Below, piece after piece: positions 41,256 to 50,285 of a stretch of 64,000 bases of DNA. A program made the position numbers and the translations under genes. Below the pieces are notes generated by a model. That model worked only from the letters and a program-made list of their open reading frames with translations, had not been told where the DNA came from and searched no databases. The stretch covers positions 4,213,001-4,277,000 of the forward strand of contig NZ_CP134605.1 of assembly GCF_031844685.1 (NCBI RefSeq), in the 5' to 3' direction. Origin of the DNA: Streptomyces sp. ITFR-21 (GTDB lineage Bacteria > Actinomycetota > Actinomycetes > Streptomycetales > Streptomycetaceae). Each line of letters opens with the position of its first letter. Within the stretch, counting starts at the first letter, position 1.

Positions 41256-42413
41256 ATGACCGGAACGACGAGTGCCGTGGCCGTGTCGGCGCCGGCCGTA
41301 CGAACCGCGCCCGCCGCGACGGCCGCCCCGGCCGAGCAGGCGCTGCGGCCGCACGCGGAGGAGGCCTTCGCGGACGAGCTCACCGCGCTCGCCGCGGCGG
41401 ACGACCGGCCGCGTCCGGCTCGGTGGCGGATGTCGCCGTGGGCGGTCGCCACGTACCTGCTCGGCGGCACCCTGCCGGACGGTACCGTGATCACGCCCAA
41501 GTACGTCGGCCCGCGCCGCGTCGTCGAAGTGGCGGTCACCACGCTGGCCACCGACCGCGCGCTGCTGCTGCTCGGCGTGCCCGGCACCGCCAAGACCTGG
41601 GTCTCCGAGCACCTGGCCGCCGCGATCAGCGGCGACTCCACCCTGCTGGTGCAGGGCACGGCCGGCACACCGGAGGAGGCGATCCGCTACGGCTGGAACT
41701 ACGCGCAGCTGCTGACGAACGGGCCGAGCCGGGCCGCGCTGGTGGACAGCCCGGTCATGCGGGCGATGGCGGAGGGCCGGATCGCCCGCGTCGAGGAGCT
41801 GACCCGCATCCCGGCCGACGTACAGGACTCGCTGATCACCGTCTTGTCCGAGAAGACGCTGCCGATACCGGAGTTGGGCACCGAGACACAGGCGGTGCGC
41901 GGCTTCAACCTGATCGCGACCGCCAACGACCGCGACCGGGGGGTCAACGACCTGTCCAGCGCGCTGCGCCGCCGCTTCAACACGGTGGTGCTGCCGCTGC
42001 CCGCCAGCGCGGAGGACGAGGTGGAGATCGTCTCCCGCCGCGTCGAGCAGCTCGGCCGCGGCCTCGACCTGCCCGCCGCCCCGCGCGGCGCCGACGAGAT
42101 CCGCCGGGTCGTCACCGTCTTCCGCGAACTGCGCTCCGGCACCACGGAGGACGGCCGCACCAAGCTCAAGTCGCCCTCCGGCACGCTCTCCACCGCCGAG
42201 GCGATCTCCGTCGTCACCAACGGCCTCGCGCTCGCCGCCCACTTCGGCGACGGCGTGCTGCGGGCCGGCGACGTGGCCGCCGGCATCCTCGGCGCGGTCG
42301 TCCGCGACCCGGCCGCCGACCGCCTCATCTGGCAGGAGTACCTGGAAACTGTCGTCCGGGAACGGGACGGCTGGAAGGACTTCTACCGCGCCTGCCGCGA
42401 GGTGTCGGCATGA
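41256..42413 (+). CDS. MoxR-family AAA+ ATPase
   Basis: Protein of 385 residues. ATG at 41256 has GGGGAGAG upstream. It has Walker A GVPGTAKTWVSEHLA (P-loop GVPGTAKT) and the MoxR-type sensor region. Walker B is written ALVDSPV rather than LLDE, so Walker B lacks the usual acidic pair. The pore/PSI loop region contains GRIARVEELTRIPADVQDSL, and the sensor-1 segment reads NLIATANDRDRGVNDLS with arginine-rich LSSALRRRFN. MoxR AAA+ ATPases work with VWA proteins as chaperones that remodel other complexes. It is translationally coupled (ATGA) to DUF5682. Confidence 0.9.
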   Translation: MTGTTSAVAVSAPAVRTAPAATAAPAEQALRPHAEEAFADELTALAAADDRPRPARWRMSPWAVATYLLGGTLPDGTVITPKYVGPRRVVEVAVTTLATDRALLLLGVPGTAKTWVSEHLAAAISGDSTLLVQGTAGTPEEAIRYGWNYAQLLTNGPSRAALVDSPVMRAMAEGRIARVEELTRIPADVQDSLITVLSEKTLPIPELGTETQAVRGFNLIATANDRDRGVNDLSSALRRRFNTVVLPLPASAEDEVEIVSRRVEQLGRGLDLPAAPRGADEIRRVVTVFRELRSGTTEDGRTKLKSPSGTLSTAEAISVVTNGLALAAHFGDGVLRAGDVAAGILGAVVRDPAADRLIWQEYLETVVRERDGWKDFYRACREVSA

Positions 42414-45292
42414 GCGGCGGCATGGATACGGCGGCCATGAGCACGGCGGCCACGACCACGGCCGTCGGGAGCCCGCGTCCCGCCGACGCCGGGGACCGGC
42501 CGCGGAGAGCGCCCGCAAGTCCCCCGCCCGGCCCCCCGGGGGGAGAGGCGGCCGCGGGGCCGGCCGCCGCGACGACCGGGGACACGGGCACGGACACGGG
42601 TGGCGGCCGGGCGGCCGGGGCCGCGCCCGCGCCCGCGCCGGGCCGCGGCGCACCGTCGGGTGCCGCCGCGGACCTGGTCCTGCTCGGAGTCCGGCACCAC
42701 GGGCCCGGATCCGCGCGGGCGGTGCGGGCGGCACTGGAGGCGTACCGGCCCGAGGTCGTCCTGATCGAGGGGCCGCCGGAGGCCGACGCGCTGACCGCGC
42801 TGGCCGCCGATCCGGCGATGCGTCCGCCGGTGGCGCTGCTGGCGCACGTGGTCGACGACCCGGCGCGGGCCGGGTTCTGGCCGTTCGCGGAGTTCTCGCC
42901 GGAGTGGGTGGCGATGCGGTGGGCGGCCGAGGCCGGGGCGGCGGTCCGCTTCATCGACCTGCCCGCCGCGAACACCCTCGCCCTGCGCGCCCAGGAGGAG
43001 GAGCCGCCGCCCGCCGGCCTTCTCCCGCCCGAGGACGGCACGGCGCCCCCCGCCGACCAGCCGTCCGCCGACCAGCCGCCGGCCCCCGAGGCGGCGGCCG
43101 TGCGGGTGGACCCGCTGGCCGTGCTGGCCGAGACCGCCGGATACGACGATCCGGAGCGGTGGTGGGAGGACGCCGTGGAGCACCGGGGCGGCGGGGCGGA
43201 CGGGGACGCGCTGGCGCCCTTCGCCGCGCTGGCCGAGGCGATGGCGGCGGTCCGGGGGACGTACGGCGACGGCGGCCGTCCTCAGGACCCGTTGCGGGAG
43301 GCCCACATGCGGCTGCGGGTACGGGAGGCCAGGCGCGCGTACGCCAGGACGGCGGTGGTGTGCGGGGCCTGGCACGTACCGGCGCTGGCCGAGCGGACGG
43401 CCGCCGCCGCAGACCGGCGGCTGCTCAAGGGTCTGCCCAGGGCGAGGGTCGAGACGACCTGGGTGCCCTGGACGCACCGGCGCCTGGCGCGGGCCAGCGG
43501 CTACGGCGCCGGGATCGACTCGCCCGGCTGGTACGGGCACCTGTTCGCCGCCCCGGACCGCCCGGTCACCCGGTGGATGACCAAGGTCGCCGGCCTGCTC
43601 CGCGAGGAGGACTACCCGGTGTCCTCCGCCCACGTCATCGAAGCGGTGCGGCTCGCCGACACGCTCGCCTCGATGCGGGGCCGCCCGCTGGCCGGGCTCG
43701 GGGAGACCACCGACGCGATCCGGGCGGTGATGTGCGACGGCTCGGATGTACCACTGGCGCTGATCCGGGACCGGCTCGTCGTGGGGGACGTGCTCGGCGA
43801 GGTGCCGCCGGACGCGCCCGCGGTGCCGCTCGCCCGCGACCTGGCCCGGGAGCAGCGCGGCCTGCGGCTCAAGCCGGAGGCGCTGGAACGGCAGCTGGAC
43901 CTGGACCTGCGCAAGGACAACGACGCCGCCCGCAGCAGGCTGCTGCACCGGCTGCGGCTGCTCGGCATCGAGTGGGGCGAGCCGGCCGCGGGCCGGGACG
44001 GCAAGGGCACCTTCCGGGAGACCTGGCGGCTGCGCTGGGAACCGGAGTCGGCGATCCGGGTCGCCGAGGCCGGGATCTGGGGCACCACCGTGGAGTCCGC
44101 GGCGACCGCTCGCGCCGAGGACCTGGCCGCGCACGCCCCGGCGCTGGCCGACGTCACCGCCGTCGCCGAGCGCTGCCTGCTGGCCGGACTGTCCGGCGCG
44201 CTGCCCACCGTGATGCGGGTACTCGCCGACCGGGCCGCGCTGGACGCAGACGTCGCCCACCTCGCCGCCGCGCTGCCCGCGCTGGTCCGCGCGGTCCGCT
44301 ACGGCGACGTCCGCGGCACCGACTCCGCCGCCCTCGGCCGGGTCGCGGAGGGGTTGGCCCGCCGGATCTGCGTCGGCTTCCCCCCGGCCTGCGTCGGTCT
44401 GGACGCCGACGGCGCCAACGCGCTCCGCACTCACCTGGACGCGGTCCACCGGGCCATCGCCCTCCTCCCCGAACCGGCTCCGCAGCCGGCCCCGGCCGCC
44501 CCCGCCGCTTCAGCCCGCCCGGCCGCCATTCCGCCCGGTCAAACCCTCCCGGCCGGCCCGACCACCCCGGTCCCGGTCCGCCCGGCCGCCCCTGCCGCAC
44601 CGCTCTCAGCTGATCCGGCCCCGGCTGATCCGACCTCGATCCCGACGTTGACGGCGATCCCGACCCCGGCCGCCGCGACAGCCGTCCCGCTCGGCGGTAC
44701 CGACCCCGTACCGCCGCCGTACGACCTGCGGGAGCGGTGGGCCGCCATGCTGCGGGCGCTCGCCGAACGGGACGGGGCGATACCCGGGCTGCTGCGCGGC
44801 GCCGCGGCCCGGCTGCTGCTCGACGAGGGCCGGCTCGCGCCGGAGGAGGCCGCGCGGCTGATGGGGCTCGCGCTGTCACCCGGCACCGGCCCGGTGGAGG
44901 CGGCCGGCTGGGTCGAGGGGTTCCTGGCCGGCGGCGGGATGCTGCTCCTCCACGACGAGCGGCTGCTCGGACTGGTGGACGGCTGGCTGGCCCGGGTGCC
45001 GGGGGAGGCGTTCACTGACGTACTGCCGCTGCTGCGGCGGACGTTCGCGGAGTTCGAGCCCGGGGTACGGCGTTCGGTCGGCGAGCTGGTGCGGCGCGGC
45101 CCGGCCGCGCCCCCCCGCCGGGACACCGGTACGGAGGCGGGCTTGCCCGGTTTCGGCGCGGGACTCGACCCGGCCCGCGCGACGGCGGCCCTGCGCACCG
45201 TACGCCTCCTGCTCGGCGCCACCACGACCACCGACCTGACCGATCTCGACCTGACCGACCTGCCCGCCCCGGGGGACGAACACCATGCCTGA
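42410..45292 (+). CDS. DUF5682-family protein
   Basis: Protein of 960 residues. ATG at 42410 overlaps the MoxR stop codon. A Pro/Ala-rich head is followed by the conserved core LVLLGVRHHGPGSARAVRAA (about residue 85), EVVLIEGPPEADALTALA, FWPFAEFSPEWVAMRWA and VCGAWHVPAL. This His-x-His-Gly-Pro-Gly-Ser and Glu-Gly-Pro-Pro pattern recalls the TraB/EreA/ChaN-like fold, but catalytic function is unproven. The middle (about 330-590) has helical blocks, a long Pro/Ala linker follows, and the C-terminus (ERWAAMLRALAERDGAI...) is another helical domain. The length is far above the N-terminal fold alone. Found in MoxR/VWA neighbourhoods; its role is unknown. Confidence 0.83.
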   Translation: MSGGMDTAAMSTAATTTAVGSPRPADAGDRPRRAPASPPPGPPGGEAAAGPAAATTGDTGTDTGGGRAAGAAPAPAPGRGAPSGAAADLVLLGVRHHGPGSARAVRAALEAYRPEVVLIEGPPEADALTALAADPAMRPPVALLAHVVDDPARAGFWPFAEFSPEWVAMRWAAEAGAAVRFIDLPAANTLALRAQEEEPPPAGLLPPEDGTAPPADQPSADQPPAPEAAAVRVDPLAVLAETAGYDDPERWWEDAVEHRGGGADGDALAPFAALAEAMAAVRGTYGDGGRPQDPLREAHMRLRVREARRAYARTAVVCGAWHVPALAERTAAAADRRLLKGLPRARVETTWVPWTHRRLARASGYGAGIDSPGWYGHLFAAPDRPVTRWMTKVAGLLREEDYPVSSAHVIEAVRLADTLASMRGRPLAGLGETTDAIRAVMCDGSDVPLALIRDRLVVGDVLGEVPPDAPAVPLARDLAREQRGLRLKPEALERQLDLDLRKDNDAARSRLLHRLRLLGIEWGEPAAGRDGKGTFRETWRLRWEPESAIRVAEAGIWGTTVESAATARAEDLAAHAPALADVTAVAERCLLAGLSGALPTVMRVLADRAALDADVAHLAAALPALVRAVRYGDVRGTDSAALGRVAEGLARRICVGFPPACVGLDADGANALRTHLDAVHRAIALLPEPAPQPAPAAPAASARPAAIPPGQTLPAGPTTPVPVRPAAPAAPLSADPAPADPTSIPTLTAIPTPAAATAVPLGGTDPVPPPYDLRERWAAMLRALAERDGAIPGLLRGAAARLLLDEGRLAPEEAARLMGLALSPGTGPVEAAGWVEGFLAGGGMLLLHDERLLGLVDGWLARVPGEAFTDVLPLLRRTFAEFEPGVRRSVGELVRRGPAAPPRRDTGTEAGLPGFGAGLDPARATAALRTVRLLLGATTTTDLTDLDLTDLPAPGDEHHA

Positions 45293-46523
45293 CACCGAAC
45301 AGCACACCGCACCGGTTGCCGGAGCGCCCGCCGCCGCCGCGAGCGCCACCGGCCCCGCCGCCACCACCGGTACCGCCACCACCTCCGCCGACGAGCGCCT
45401 GCGCCGCTGGCGCCTGGTCCTCGGCGGCGGGCAGGCCGACGGCACCGGCCGCGGACTCACCGGCCGGGACGAGGCGATGGACCGCACCCTCGGCGCCCTG
45501 TACGGCGGCGCGTCCGGCGGCGGCCGGAGCGCGGACCGGTCGGCCGGCCTCGGCGGCTCCGCCCCGCAGGTGGCCCGCTGGCTCGGCGACATCCGCACGT
45601 ACTTCCCCAGCTCCGTCGTCCAGGTCATGCAGCGCGACGCCATCGACCGGCTCGGCCTGTCCGCGCTGCTGCTGGAACCGGAGATGCTGGAGGCGGTGGA
45701 GGCCGACGTCCATCTCGTGGGCACCCTCCTGTCGCTCAACAGGGTGATGCCCGAGACCACCAAGGAGACCGCGCGGGCCGTGGTCCGCAAGGTGGTGGCG
45801 GACCTGGAGCGGCGCCTGGCCGCCAGGACGCGGGCCACCCTGACCGGCGCGCTGGACCGTTCCGCGAAGGTCAGCCGCCCGCGCCACGCCGACATCGACT
45901 GGAACCGCACCATTCACGCCAACCTCAAGCACTACCTGCCCGAGCACGGCACCATCGTCCCCGAGCGGCTGATCGGCTACGGCCGCGCGGACCGGGCGGT
46001 GAAGAAGGACGTCGTGCTGTGCATCGACCAGTCCGGCTCGATGGCCGCGTCCGTCGTCTACGCCTCCGTCTTCGGCGCCGTGCTCGCCTCCATGCGGTCC
46101 ATCGCCACCAAGCTGGTCGTCTTCGACACCGCCGTCGTCGACCTCACCGAACAGCTGGACGATCCGGTGGACGTGCTCTTCGGCACCCAGCTCGGCGGCG
46201 GCACCGACATCAACCGGGCGCTGGCGTACTGCCAGTCGCTCATCACCCGTCCGGCGGACACCGTGGTCATCCTGATCAGCGATCTCTACGAGGGCGGTAT
46301 CCGCGACGAGATGCTCAAGCGGGTGGCCGCTATGAAGGCGTCCGGCGTCCAGTTCGTGGCACTGCTCGCGCTGTCCGACGAGGGCGCGCCCGCCTACGAC
46401 CGGGAGCACGCGGCGGCGCTGGCCGCCCTGGACGCGCCCGCCTTCGCCTGCACCCCCGATCTCTTCCCCGAAGTGATGGCCGCCGCCATCGAGAAACGCC
46501 CGCTGCCGATACCGGAGAAGTGA
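45285..46523 (+). CDS. VWA domain protein of CoxE type
   Basis: Protein of 412 residues. ATG at 45285 overlaps the DUF5682 stop by 8 bp. An Ala/Thr head and a helical region (about 40-230) precede a C-terminal VWA domain with an intact MIDAS: DQSGSM (D-x-S-x-S), the Thr in GGGTDINRAL and the Asp in LISDLYEGG. It thus binds a divalent metal and a partner protein. VWA proteins of this kind pair with MoxR AAA+ ATPases. It is the last gene of the rightward operon; the next operon is sucCD, 284 bp downstream. Confidence 0.9.
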   Translation: MPDTEQHTAPVAGAPAAAASATGPAATTGTATTSADERLRRWRLVLGGGQADGTGRGLTGRDEAMDRTLGALYGGASGGGRSADRSAGLGGSAPQVARWLGDIRTYFPSSVVQVMQRDAIDRLGLSALLLEPEMLEAVEADVHLVGTLLSLNRVMPETTKETARAVVRKVVADLERRLAARTRATLTGALDRSAKVSRPRHADIDWNRTIHANLKHYLPEHGTIVPERLIGYGRADRAVKKDVVLCIDQSGSMAASVVYASVFGAVLASMRSIATKLVVFDTAVVDLTEQLDDPVDVLFGTQLGGGTDINRALAYCQSLITRPADTVVILISDLYEGGIRDEMLKRVAAMKASGVQFVALLALSDEGAPAYDREHAAALAALDAPAFACTPDLFPEVMAAAIEKRPLPIPEK

Positions 46524-46593
46524 CCCGCACGTCTGTGACCGTTCTCACCGCCCGCATGTGAGCTGCGATTTAGGCCCCCACGGCGCACGGCGA

Positions 46594-46599
46594 TAACCT
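46594..46599 (+). promoter_or_regulatory. sucC promoter -10 box
   Basis: TAACCT in the context GCGATAACCTG, about 210 nt before the sucC GTG. The same 11-bp context occurs upstream of mdh, which suggests a common promoter for these two TCA-cycle units. No -35 consensus is clear. The leader is long and contains no convincing uORF. Confidence 0.45.
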
Positions 46600-46807
46600 G
46601 CAATGCGGACATGCCGCGTACTCGGTCACCGTGTGCGCTTCCTTGTGACAGTGCAGCAGTCGCCCTGCCCGTAGCGGCACGCCCAGGCAGATCACAGATC
46701 GTGCCGGCAGCGCCGTACCCCACTTCCGGCGGCAGCGGCTTGCGCGACGCTGAGTTCCCGGGGGCCGACTCCCCGGGGAAATCCAGACCAGAGGGAGACG
46801 GACGCGC

Positions 46808-47980
46808 GTGGACCTGTTCGAGTACCAGGCGAGGGACCTCTTCGCCAAGCACGGTGTACCGGTGCTGGCCGGTGAAGTCATCGACACGCCTGAGGCGGCG
46901 CGCGCCGTGGCTGAGCGACTCGGCGGCCGTGCGGTCGTCAAGGCGCAGGTCAAGGTCGGCGGACGCGGCAAGGCCGGCGGCGTCAAGCTGGCCGCCGACC
47001 CGGCGGACGCGGTGGCCAAGGCCGACGCCATCCTCGGCATGGACATCAAGGGCCACACGGTCCACAAGGTGATGCTCGCGGAGACCGCGGACATCAAGGA
47101 GGAGTACTACGTCTCCTTCCTTCTGGACCGCACCAACCGCACTTTCCTCGCCATGGCGTCCGTCGAAGGCGGCGTGGAGATCGAGGTCGTCGCCGAGGAG
47201 AACCCCGACGCGCTGGCGAAGGTCCCGGTCGACGCGCTGGACGGCGTGACCCCGGAGAAGGCCGCCGAGATCGTCGCCGCCGCGAAGTTCCCGGCCGACA
47301 TCGCCGACCAGGTCGCCGACGTCCTGCAGCAGCTGTGGACCGTCTTCGTCAAGGAAGACGCCCTGCTGGTCGAGGTGAACCCGCTGGTCAAGACCGGTGA
47401 CGGCAAGATCGTCGCCCTCGACGGCAAGGTCTCGCTGGACGAGAACGCCGCCTTCCGGCAGCCAGCGCACGAGGCGCTGGAGGACAAGGCCGCCGCCAAC
47501 CCGCTGGAGGCCAAGGCCAAGGCCAAGGGCCTCAACTACGTCAAGCTGGACGGCGAGGTCGGCATCATCGGCAACGGCGCCGGCCTGGTGATGAGCACCC
47601 TGGACGTCGTGGCGTACGCGGGCGAGGCGCACGGCGGCGTCAAGCCGGCCAACTTCCTGGACATCGGCGGCGGCGCCTCCGCCGAGGTGATGGCCAACGG
47701 TCTGGAGATCATCCTCGGCGACCCGGACGTCAAGTCCGTGTTCGTCAACGTCTTCGGCGGCATCACCGCCTGCGACGAGGTCGCCAACGGCATCGTGCAG
47801 GCGCTGGAACTGCTCGCCTCCAAGGGCGAGGAAGTCACCAAGCCGCTGGTCGTCCGGCTGGACGGCAACAACGCGGAGCTGGGTCGCAAGATCCTGTCCG
47901 ACGCCAACCACCCGCTGGTGCAGCGCGTGGACACCATGGACGGCGCGGCCGACAAGGCTGCCGAGCTGGCTGCGAAGTAA
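46808..47980 (+). CDS. sucC: Succinyl-CoA synthetase, beta subunit (ADP-forming type)
   Basis: Protein of 390 residues. GTG at 46808 is preceded by AGGGAGA. The ATP-grasp fold begins [19 protein letters not shown], with the conserved lysine/gly loop [18 protein letters not shown] and [10 protein letters not shown] (Mg-ATP binding), [14 protein letters not shown] and FVNVFGGI. With SucD it makes succinate, ATP and CoA from succinyl-CoA in the TCA cycle. It forms the classic sucCD operon, with sucD starting 21 bp downstream. It may be regulated by the GCGATAACCTG promoter shared with mdh. Confidence 0.98.
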   Translation: MDLFEYQARDLFAKHGVPVLAGEVIDTPEAARAVAERLGGRAVVKAQVKVGGRGKAGGVKLAADPADAVAKADAILGMDIKGHTVHKVMLAETADIKEEYYVSFLLDRTNRTFLAMASVEGGVEIEVVAEENPDALAKVPVDALDGVTPEKAAEIVAAAKFPADIADQVADVLQQLWTVFVKEDALLVEVNPLVKTGDGKIVALDGKVSLDENAAFRQPAHEALEDKAAANPLEAKAKAKGLNYVKLDGEVGIIGNGAGLVMSTLDVVAYAGEAHGGVKPANFLDIGGGASAEVMANGLEIILGDPDVKSVFVNVFGGITACDEVANGIVQALELLASKGEEVTKPLVVRLDGNNAELGRKILSDANHPLVQRVDTMDGAADKAAELAAK

Positions 47981-48001
47981 GGGACGAGGACACCGACAAC
48001 C

Positions 48002-48886
48002 ATGGCTATCTTCCTGACCAAGGACAGCAAGGTCATCGTCCAGGGAATGACCGGCGCCACCGGTCTGAAGCACACCACCCTGATGCTCGCCGACGGCACC
48101 AACATCGTCGGCGGCGTCAACCCGCGCAAGGCGGGCACCTCGGTCTCCTTCGAGCAGGGTGAGGTACCGGTCTTCGGCACCGTCAAGGAGGCCATCGAGG
48201 CCACCGGCGCGGACGTGACGGTGATCTTCGTCCCGGAGAAGTTCACCAAGGACGCGGTCGTCGAGGCGATCGAGGCCGAGATCCCGCTCGCGGTCGTCAT
48301 CACCGAGGGCGTCGCGGTCCACGACAGCGCCGCGTTCTGGGCGCTCGCCCAGGCCAAGGGCAACAAGACCCGGATCATCGGCCCCAACTGCCCCGGCCTG
48401 ATCACCCCCGGCCAGTCCAACGCGGGCATCATCCCCGGCGACATCACCAAGCCCGGCCGGATCGGGCTGGTCTCGAAGTCCGGCACGCTGACGTACCAGA
48501 TGATGTACGAGCTGCGGGACATCGGTTTCTCGTCCGCGGTCGGCATCGGCGGTGACCCGATCATCGGCACCACCCACATCGACGCGCTCGCCGCGTTCGA
48601 GGCCGACCCCGACACGGACCTGATCGTGATGATCGGTGAGATCGGCGGCGACGCGGAGGAGCGGGCCGCGGCCTTCATCGAGAAGAACGTGACGAAGCCG
48701 GTCGTCGGCTACGTGGCGGGCTTCACCGCGCCCGAGGGCAAGACCATGGGCCACGCGGGTGCCATCGTCTCCGGCTCCTCCGGCACCGCACAGGCCAAGA
48801 AGGAGGCCCTGGAGGCGGCGGGCGTCAAGGTCGGCAAGACGCCGTCCGAGACGGCGCGCCTGGCCCGAGCGATCCTCGCCGGCTGA
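48002..48886 (+). CDS. sucD: Succinyl-CoA synthetase, alpha subunit
   Basis: Protein of 294 residues, starting [20 protein letters not shown]. It has the N-terminal CoA-binding Rossmann fold, NPRKAGTSV, the conserved [14 protein letters not shown], and the phosphorylated active-site His in [13 protein letters not shown]. It forms the heteromeric enzyme with SucC. A perfect 15-bp terminator follows directly. Confidence 0.98.
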   Translation: MAIFLTKDSKVIVQGMTGATGLKHTTLMLADGTNIVGGVNPRKAGTSVSFEQGEVPVFGTVKEAIEATGADVTVIFVPEKFTKDAVVEAIEAEIPLAVVITEGVAVHDSAAFWALAQAKGNKTRIIGPNCPGLITPGQSNAGIIPGDITKPGRIGLVSKSGTLTYQMMYELRDIGFSSAVGIGGDPIIGTTHIDALAAFEADPDTDLIVMIGEIGGDAEERAAAFIEKNVTKPVVGYVAGFTAPEGKTMGHAGAIVSGSSGTAQAKKEALEAAGVKVGKTPSETARLARAILAG

Positions 48887-48904
48887 CCCCCCCGTTTTCC
48901 GCCC

Positions 48905-48946
48905 CACGGCGGGCCCGCTGCCTTCCCGGCGAGCGGGCCCGCCGTG
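48905..48946 (+). terminator. sucCD terminator
   Basis: Arms 48905-48919 and 48932-48946 (CACGGCGGGCCCGCT with AGCGGGCCCGCCGTG) form a perfect 15-bp stem with a 12-nt loop, 19 nt after the sucD stop. Confidence 0.9.
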
Positions 48947-49140
48947 TGTCGTACGGACGGTTGTTCGTCGTACGGGTGGGTGGCTGTCGGTCCGGCGGCC
49001 TGGTGCGCGGGCCCGCCGTGTGGCGAACGGGCCGGTGGGTGTCGGTCCGGCCGCTTGGCGTGCGGGCTTGCCGTGTGGCGTACGGATGGGTGGCTGCCGG
49101 TCCGGAGGCCCCGGGTACGGGCCCGCCGTCCGTCATGCGG
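48933..49140. repeat. 55-bp tandem repeats downstream of sucCD
   Basis: Imperfect units starting GCGGGCCCGCCGTG or a close variant at 48933, 49007, 49062 and 49117. The last three start points are exactly 55 bp apart; the first unit has a 19-bp insertion. Each begins with a copy of the right arm of the terminator, so the array seems to have grown from it. It ends inside the 3' flank of the sigma-like gene. Confidence 0.65.
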
Positions 49141-49173
49141 ACCGCCCGGTCGCCGCAACGGCCGGTCGGCCGG

Positions 49174-50133
49174 TCAGCCGGTACGGTCCCGGACCGGCTT
49201 CGCGGCCGGCGGTACGTCGGGGCGTGCCGGGTGCGGGTGCGACGCGGCCGACGGGCCGAGTGTGACGGCCACCGTCGTCAGGACGGCCATCACCCCGGCG
49301 AGCGCGAACGCACCGGCCGTACGCCGCCGCACGCCGCGGTCGCTGGCGTCACGGACGTCCGCCGGGCGGCCCGGCGGCTCCGGCGCGCCGGTCAGCAGCG
49401 CGCCGAGCAGCGCCGGGAGGGTGTCGGCCGGCTCCGGTACGGCCTCGGCCAGCGCCTCCCGCGCCCGGGTGATCCGCCGGGCCGTCGCAGGGGTGCTCGC
49501 CTCGACCTCCGCCGCCGTCGCGGGCAGATCCAGTCCGAGCCCGTCGTGCAGCAGCACCGCCCGGCGGTGCCGGGACGGCAGGCCGAGCAGCGCCGCCGCC
49601 AGCGGCTCCGGCGGGCTGCCGGGACGCGGCCGGGGGCCGGGGGTCCAGCGCTGCCAGGGCGCGAGCGCGTACTCGTGCGCCGCCGCCCGCACCCACCCCA
49701 CCGGGTCGCTGTCCCCGGCCACCTCGGGCCACCGCTGCCACGCCTGGTCGAAGGCGTGGGTCACCGCGTGCCGGGCGAAGCACGGATCGCCGGTGAGGAC
49801 CTCGACCTGGCGCGTCAGCGGCCCGGCGGCGTGCCGGTAGAGCCCGTCGAACGCGCCTTCCGGCGTCCGTCCGCGACCCCGCCCCCGCTTTTGCGGCGTG
49901 GGGCTCGCCAACCCGGGCGCGGCGGCGACGCGCGGCCGCGCCTCGGGCTCCGGTCCAACCGGCCGGGCCGGTATGGGGTCGAGCGCCGGGGTGCGCGCCA
50001 GGTCCTCGGCCGGCGGTACCGGCGGCGCCTGCGGTACCGGCGGCGCCTGCGGCTTCGGGGTACGGGGGGCGCCGGCCCCGTCGACCGGGCCGCCACCTCT
50101 GCCGGTTCTGGCGGGCCGCTTCGCCGGCGTCAC
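49174..50133 (-). CDS. Sigma-factor-like membrane-anchored protein
   Basis: Protein of 319 residues, with GTG at 50133 and GGGAG 8 nt upstream. A Pro-rich N-terminus leads into an ECF-sigma-like region 2 (FDGLYRHAAGPLTRQVEVLT...HAFDQAWQRWPEVAG) and a region-4-like helix pair (LPSRHRRAVLLHDGLGLDLP...ARRITRAREALAEAV). A C-terminal transmembrane helix (AFALAGVMAVLTTVAVTLG) then leads to a short external tail. An ECF sigma fused to its own membrane anchor would be self-sequestering. Alternatively it is an inactive sigma-derived regulator, since the -10/-35 recognition residues look degenerate. Confidence 0.75.
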   Translation of the reverse strand: MTPAKRPARTGRGGGPVDGAGAPRTPKPQAPPVPQAPPVPPAEDLARTPALDPIPARPVGPEPEARPRVAAAPGLASPTPQKRGRGRGRTPEGAFDGLYRHAAGPLTRQVEVLTGDPCFARHAVTHAFDQAWQRWPEVAGDSDPVGWVRAAAHEYALAPWQRWTPGPRPRPGSPPEPLAAALLGLPSRHRRAVLLHDGLGLDLPATAAEVEASTPATARRITRAREALAEAVPEPADTLPALLGALLTGAPEPPGRPADVRDASDRGVRRRTAGAFALAGVMAVLTTVAVTLGPSAASHPHPARPDVPPAAKPVRDRTG

Positions 50134-50285
50134 CGGGCGGCTCCCGCGTGTGCGGGCGGCCCTGGTGCGTAAAGATGCTCAACGTATGGTCCGGAAATGA
50201 GACGCATAGCGACCATAGTGGGCGACACGTCGACCATTCGCCTCTTCCCGGGGCAAAACGGGTGTTCTTGGTACCATGGGTCGCC

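Noticed and set aside
37919..41668. Very long minus-strand frame (about 1250 codons) across several genes
   Set aside because: It fuses the DUF5691 gene with opposite-phase sequence of the SWIM gene and the divergent promoter; only the part from GTG 39643 has a ribosome-binding site and family similarity.
46603..46674. Short ORF in the sucC leader (ATG at 46603)
   Set aside because: The composition is unremarkable and the ATG is at or before the predicted transcription start; no link to regulation can be argued.
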